Source: Halosimplex aquaticum (GTDB lineage: Archaea; Halobacteriota; Halobacteria; Halobacteriales; Haloarculaceae). Taken from it: a DNA stretch of 64,000 nt. The position numbers and the translations under genes were made by a program. The DNA lies in the NCBI RefSeq assembly GCF_028747785.1, contig NZ_CP118158.1, positions 3,162,001 to 3,226,000 on the forward strand, read 5' to 3'. The notes beneath the pieces were generated by a model, which saw only the letters and a list, made by a program, of their open reading frames with translations, was not told the DNA's origin and searched no databases. Position 1 is the first letter of the stretch. Each line of letters begins with the position of its first letter. This document shows, piece by piece, positions 61,758 to 64,000 of the stretch.

Positions 61758-62237
61758 TCAGTCCTGCATGTACTGCCGGTGAAACTCCTCGTCGCTCTTC
61801 GAGAGGTAGATCAGCCCCTCCACGATACCGATGAGTCCGGGGATCATCGTCCAGAAGAAACACAGGTAGAGGATCCCCAGACCGGTCTGACCGAGATAGA
61901 ACTTGTGGGCGCCGAACGCGCCCAGGAAGATGGCGAGCAGCGCGGCGATGAGTCGCTCGTCGTCGCTCGACCCCATGCCCGGCTGGCGGACGCCGCACTC
62001 CGGGCAGATCTCCGCCTTCTCGTTGATGACCGCGCCGCACTCGGCGCAGAACTTCTCGTCCGGCCCCTTCTTTGGACTCCCGGTGGGGCCGCCGTCCGCC
62101 GACTGATCGGCCCCGCCGGCGTCGGTCGGCTGTCCGTCGTCGACTGGGGACGCGTCGCCTTCGTCGACGCTGTCGCTGACCCAGTTGTCGTCGGCGCCGT
62201 CGGGATCGCCGTCGTTCCCGGACTCGTCACCTGACAT
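61758..62237 (-). CDS. TM2-domain protein with zinc ribbon
   Basis: A 159-residue protein. Residues 1-60 are an acidic disordered lead; CAECGAVINEKAEICPECG (near 64-82) is a zinc ribbon; the end carries a TM2 domain with FLGAFGAHKFYLGQTGLGILYL and SKSDEEFHRQY. TM2 domains have two helices with a conserved D/H-K-F/Y motif and an unknown role. The ATG at 62237 starts the acidic lead directly. The DUF2085 gene follows on the same strand and may be co-transcribed. Confidence 0.92.
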   Translation of the reverse strand: MSGDESGNDGDPDGADDNWVSDSVDEGDASPVDDGQPTDAGGADQSADGGPTGSPKKGPDEKFCAECGAVINEKAEICPECGVRQPGMGSSDDERLIAALLAIFLGAFGAHKFYLGQTGLGILYLCFFWTMIPGLIGIVEGLIYLSKSDEEFHRQYMQD

Positions 62238-62303
62238 ACCCCTGACGATGGGAGTCACGAGTGTAAAGTTACCGACCGCTCGCGGCCGTCGCCGCGCCCG
62301 CGG

Positions 62304-63116
62304 TCACTCCGTCCCGTCGAACGCGCCGAGGAGCGCGTCGTTGACCGCCGCGCTCTCTTCGATAAAGCAGAGGTGGCCCCCTTCGACGGCCGTGAACTCG
62401 CCCCGGGGGAGACCGTCGGCCAGGTCCCGACCCGCGTCCGCGGGAACCACCGCGTCGTCGACCCCGTGGTAGACCCGCGCGGGCGCCGTGATCTCGTAGA
62501 GCGAGTCCGACCGATCGAAGGCTCGCATCGCGGCGGCCTGGGCCTCGAACCCCCCGCGGTCGGCGTCTTCCTCGCGGCGCCAGCCGACGATATCGGACAC
62601 CACGTCCTCGTGGGCGTCCAGGTCCGCCGCGAACGCGTTGCGCAGCGACGCCCGGAGCGCGGCGGGGTCCTCGCGCGGTACGAACAGCGAGTCGAGGGCG
62701 TCGGCGTCGACGCGGTCGCCGCTCGCCGCACTGGCGAACAGCGTCAGCGACGTCGCGCGCCCGTACCGGTGGGCGTACTCCAGGGCGACCATTCCGCCGA
62801 GTCCGGCGCCCACGACGTGCGCGTCGGCGACGCCGTGGTCCGCGAGCACCGCTTCGAGGTCGCCCGCGAGCGTTTCGACTGTGTAGGGCCCCGCGGGCGC
62901 GTCCGACCGGCCGGTGCCCCGGAGGTCCCAGACGACCGTCTCGAAACCGGAGGCCAGCGCGGCGTGTTGCCAGCCCCACACCCACGCGCCGTAGCCCGCC
63001 GGGTTGACGAACGCGACCGCGTCCACATCGCGGTCGGCGTCCTCCGGCGGAGTCGGATCGCCTTTCGCCTCGTAGTAGAGGTCGACGCCTCCGTTGGTGA
63101 CGACTGCCATTTCCAT
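62304..63116 (-). CDS. Alpha/beta-fold hydrolase with Gly at the nucleophile
   Basis: A 270-residue alpha/beta hydrolase-fold protein. The oxyanion region FVNPAGYGAWVWGW, the DLRGTGRSD loop, the acid strand YHGVDDAVVP and the His in EGGHLCFIE are normal. The nucleophile elbow, usually GxSxG, reads G-A-G-L-G-G, so the catalytic Ser is Gly. It cannot work as a normal esterase; some family members use other chemistry or are binding proteins. The start is ATG at 63116. Confidence 0.92.
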   Translation of the reverse strand: MEMAVVTNGGVDLYYEAKGDPTPPEDADRDVDAVAFVNPAGYGAWVWGWQHAALASGFETVVWDLRGTGRSDAPAGPYTVETLAGDLEAVLADHGVADAHVVGAGLGGMVALEYAHRYGRATSLTLFASAASGDRVDADALDSLFVPREDPAALRASLRNAFAADLDAHEDVVSDIVGWRREEDADRGGFEAQAAAMRAFDRSDSLYEITAPARVYHGVDDAVVPADAGRDLADGLPRGEFTAVEGGHLCFIEESAAVNDALLGAFDGTE

Positions 63117-63264
63117 CCCCTTCGACCGGGCGGGGTAAGGGGCTCCCGGTTCCCGGTAAGAGCGGCTTTCGACCCGGTACGGGGGATGAGAAGCCGGTCC
63201 AGCGGCAGGAGCGTGCGACCGGCTATCGCGATGTGTGGTACCGTCCCGAAACGTAATTAATTGT

Positions 63265-63313
63265 TTACTCGCGACCGAGTAAGATTTTTATCCCCGCCCT
63301 ATCCTACGGTAGG
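63265..63313 (+). promoter_or_regulatory. Operator/promoter region of the mini-ORF and membrane gene
   Basis: TTACTCG-CGAC-CGAGTAA (63265-63282) is a perfect 7-bp-arm dyad just upstream of the TATA-like GATTTTTATC at 63283-63292. CCTACGGTAGG (63303-63313) is a second, tight palindrome between the TATA and the ATG at 63317, which lies about 28 bases downstream. The layout is that of a repressed, leaderless promoter. Confidence 0.6.
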
Positions 63314-63316
63314 TCG

Positions 63317-63364
63317 ATGACAACGACGCAGCTCTCCAACGACTCGAACGGTGACGGAAAATGA
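63317..63364 (+). CDS. 15-residue leader reading frame overlapping the next gene
   Basis: An ATG at the distance expected for transcription start opens 15 codons (MTTTQLSNDSNGDGK) that end in a TGA overlapping the ATG of the membrane gene at 63361 (ATGA). A leaderless ribosome would read this frame first and re-start on the overlapping ATG. It could be a leader peptide for coupling; a chance frame is possible but the spacing argues against it. It parallels the case at 44477. Confidence 0.45.
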   Translation: MTTTQLSNDSNGDGK

Positions 63365-63693
63365 TCTGGCAGGACCTCGTCTTCCTCTGCGGCAGCGTCT
63401 TCTCGCTGTGCGTGCTCCTCCCGACGCTACGCGACGCGAGCGCCCGCGTGCCGCTGGGGACCGCGCTCCCCTCCGCGTGCATCGGCCTCGTCTACGGGAC
63501 GACGTTCTTCACGCTCGGGATGACCATGTCGGCGGTCGGCTCGACGGCCGCGGCGACCATGTGGTCGCTCATCGCGCTCATGCGGTCGCCCCACCGGTTC
63601 AACCCGACGGACGGCGCCGCCGCCCGCGCGGCGACGACCGACACGACTCGGTCGTCGAACGACGCCTCCGGCTACACCGCTCACGCGGACTGA
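63361..63693 (+). CDS. Membrane protein, two to three helices, unknown function
   Basis: A 110-residue protein with helices at about 4-22, 33-55 and 58-74 and a disordered polar tail. DLVFLCGSVFSLCVLLPTL and IGLVYGTTFFTLGMTMSAVG are the hydrophobic parts. I do not recognise the family. Its ATG overlaps a 15-codon leader frame and is preceded by two dyads and a TATA box, so it is probably regulated. Confidence 0.6.
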   Translation: MIWQDLVFLCGSVFSLCVLLPTLRDASARVPLGTALPSACIGLVYGTTFFTLGMTMSAVGSTAAATMWSLIALMRSPHRFNPTDGAAARAATTDTTRSSNDASGYTAHAD

Positions 63694-63744
63694 TACCCGT
63701 TCGATTCGGTCGGTAGCACAGCGATTCGAAACACTTCTGGCGCC

Positions 63745-63894
63745 CTACCGGGCGGTGTCGTCCGCGACCCGACGTCCGTCGGCGGGCGCACTCGTCCCGA
63801 ACAGTTCCGGCGCGACGTCGAAGGCGGCATCAGGTGCGGCGTCGGCGTCGCGGCGACTCCGGGCCCGCTCAGAGTGAGGGCGTTCTTCGCGCAT
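63745..63894 (-). CDS. Short hypothetical protein after the edge gene
   Basis: A 49-codon frame (MREERPHSERARSRRDADAA) whose ATG lies two bases after the stop of the gene entering from the right edge, a spacing typical of operon partners. It has a basic start and an acidic middle (FDVAPELFG), with no recognisable domain. It is tentative; the composition also allows a chance frame. Confidence 0.35.
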   Translation of the reverse strand: MREERPHSERARSRRDADAAPDAAFDVAPELFGTSAPADGRRVADDTAR

Positions 63895-63896
63895 GG

Positions 63897-64000
63897 TCAG
63901 TCGTCGGCCGAGAGCGGTTGGCCCTCGGCGTCGGTGGGCGCGGGGCTCTCCCCGTCGGCGAAGGGGTACCACGACTGCTTGGCGTCGGTGAGACACGGGT
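63897..64000 (-). CDS. C-terminal end of a gene entering from the right edge
   Basis: The last 34 codons of a minus-strand gene, reading CLTDAKQSWYPFADGESP and an acidic end before TGA at 63897-63899. The acidic, ordered composition is that of a haloarchaeal coding end, but the domain lies outside the window, so no product can be named. Confidence 0.5.
   Translation of the reverse strand, partial: PCLTDAKQSWYPFADGESPAPTDAEGQPLSADD

Noticed and set aside
61238..61810. Reading the DUF2085 region as part of the TM2 gene
   Set aside because: The frames differ and the TM2 gene has a clean stop at 61758, so a fused product is not supported.

Overview
The window reads as haloarchaeal (class Halobacteria) chromosome: very high GC, acidic proteins, many haloarchaea-only families, Tat signals, PGF-CTERM-like surface anchors, the coenzyme F420 genes mer and cofE, archaeal SRP54 and class I HMG-CoA reductase. 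Many genes have a TATA-like box 25-32 nt before the start codon, the usual sign of leaderless haloarchaeal transcripts. The genus cannot be fixed from the sequence. I found no rRNA, tRNA, CRISPR array or intact insertion sequence.

0-15 kb holds ordinary core and regulatory genes: a cut-off MBL hydrolase, a membrane protein with its winged-helix regulator, a recombinase-fold/CheF-like fusion, srp54, an ion-transport set (PhoU/TrkA-C protein plus two half-size MgtE proteins), mer-cofE, an inositol-monophosphatase-like enzyme, a Bat-type regulator and a Nudix/eIF2B-like fusion. 15-24 kb holds a GH2 beta-galactosidase, an MNT/HEPN toxin-antitoxin-like pair whose HEPN gene is frameshifted by an 11-bp tandem duplication, a rhodanese, and a four-gene chain with three Nudix paralogues. 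24-35 kb holds small zinc-finger proteins, a uracil-DNA glycosylase, a histidine kinase, hmgA, a GbsR-type regulator divergent from an ABC exporter, and an amidohydrolase.

35.7-44.4 kb looks like a surface module: a 1138-residue protein of ten fibronectin-III-like repeats, then three Tat-exported propeller-like paralogues, with a 28-residue membrane microprotein between two of them. Just beyond, the only gene-free stretch over 300 bp (45391-45763) lies between convergent genes and carries repeats like haloarchaeal origin recognition boxes around an AT-rich core. It is a candidate orphan replication origin, with no orc1/cdc6 gene in the window.

45.7-64 kb mixes metabolic and signalling genes: aldo/keto reductase, two phosphotransferase-like proteins (one lacking catalytic residues), a CPBP protease, an acetyltransferase, a second histidine kinase, a KaiC-like ATPase, a PHP phosphoesterase, a glutaryl-CoA dehydrogenase-like enzyme, chorismate mutase, a class I glutamine amidotransferase, TM2 and DUF2085 membrane proteins, and an alpha/beta hydrolase without a nucleophile. 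Two genes (44557 and 63361) sit behind tiny leaderless reading frames that overlap their start codons.
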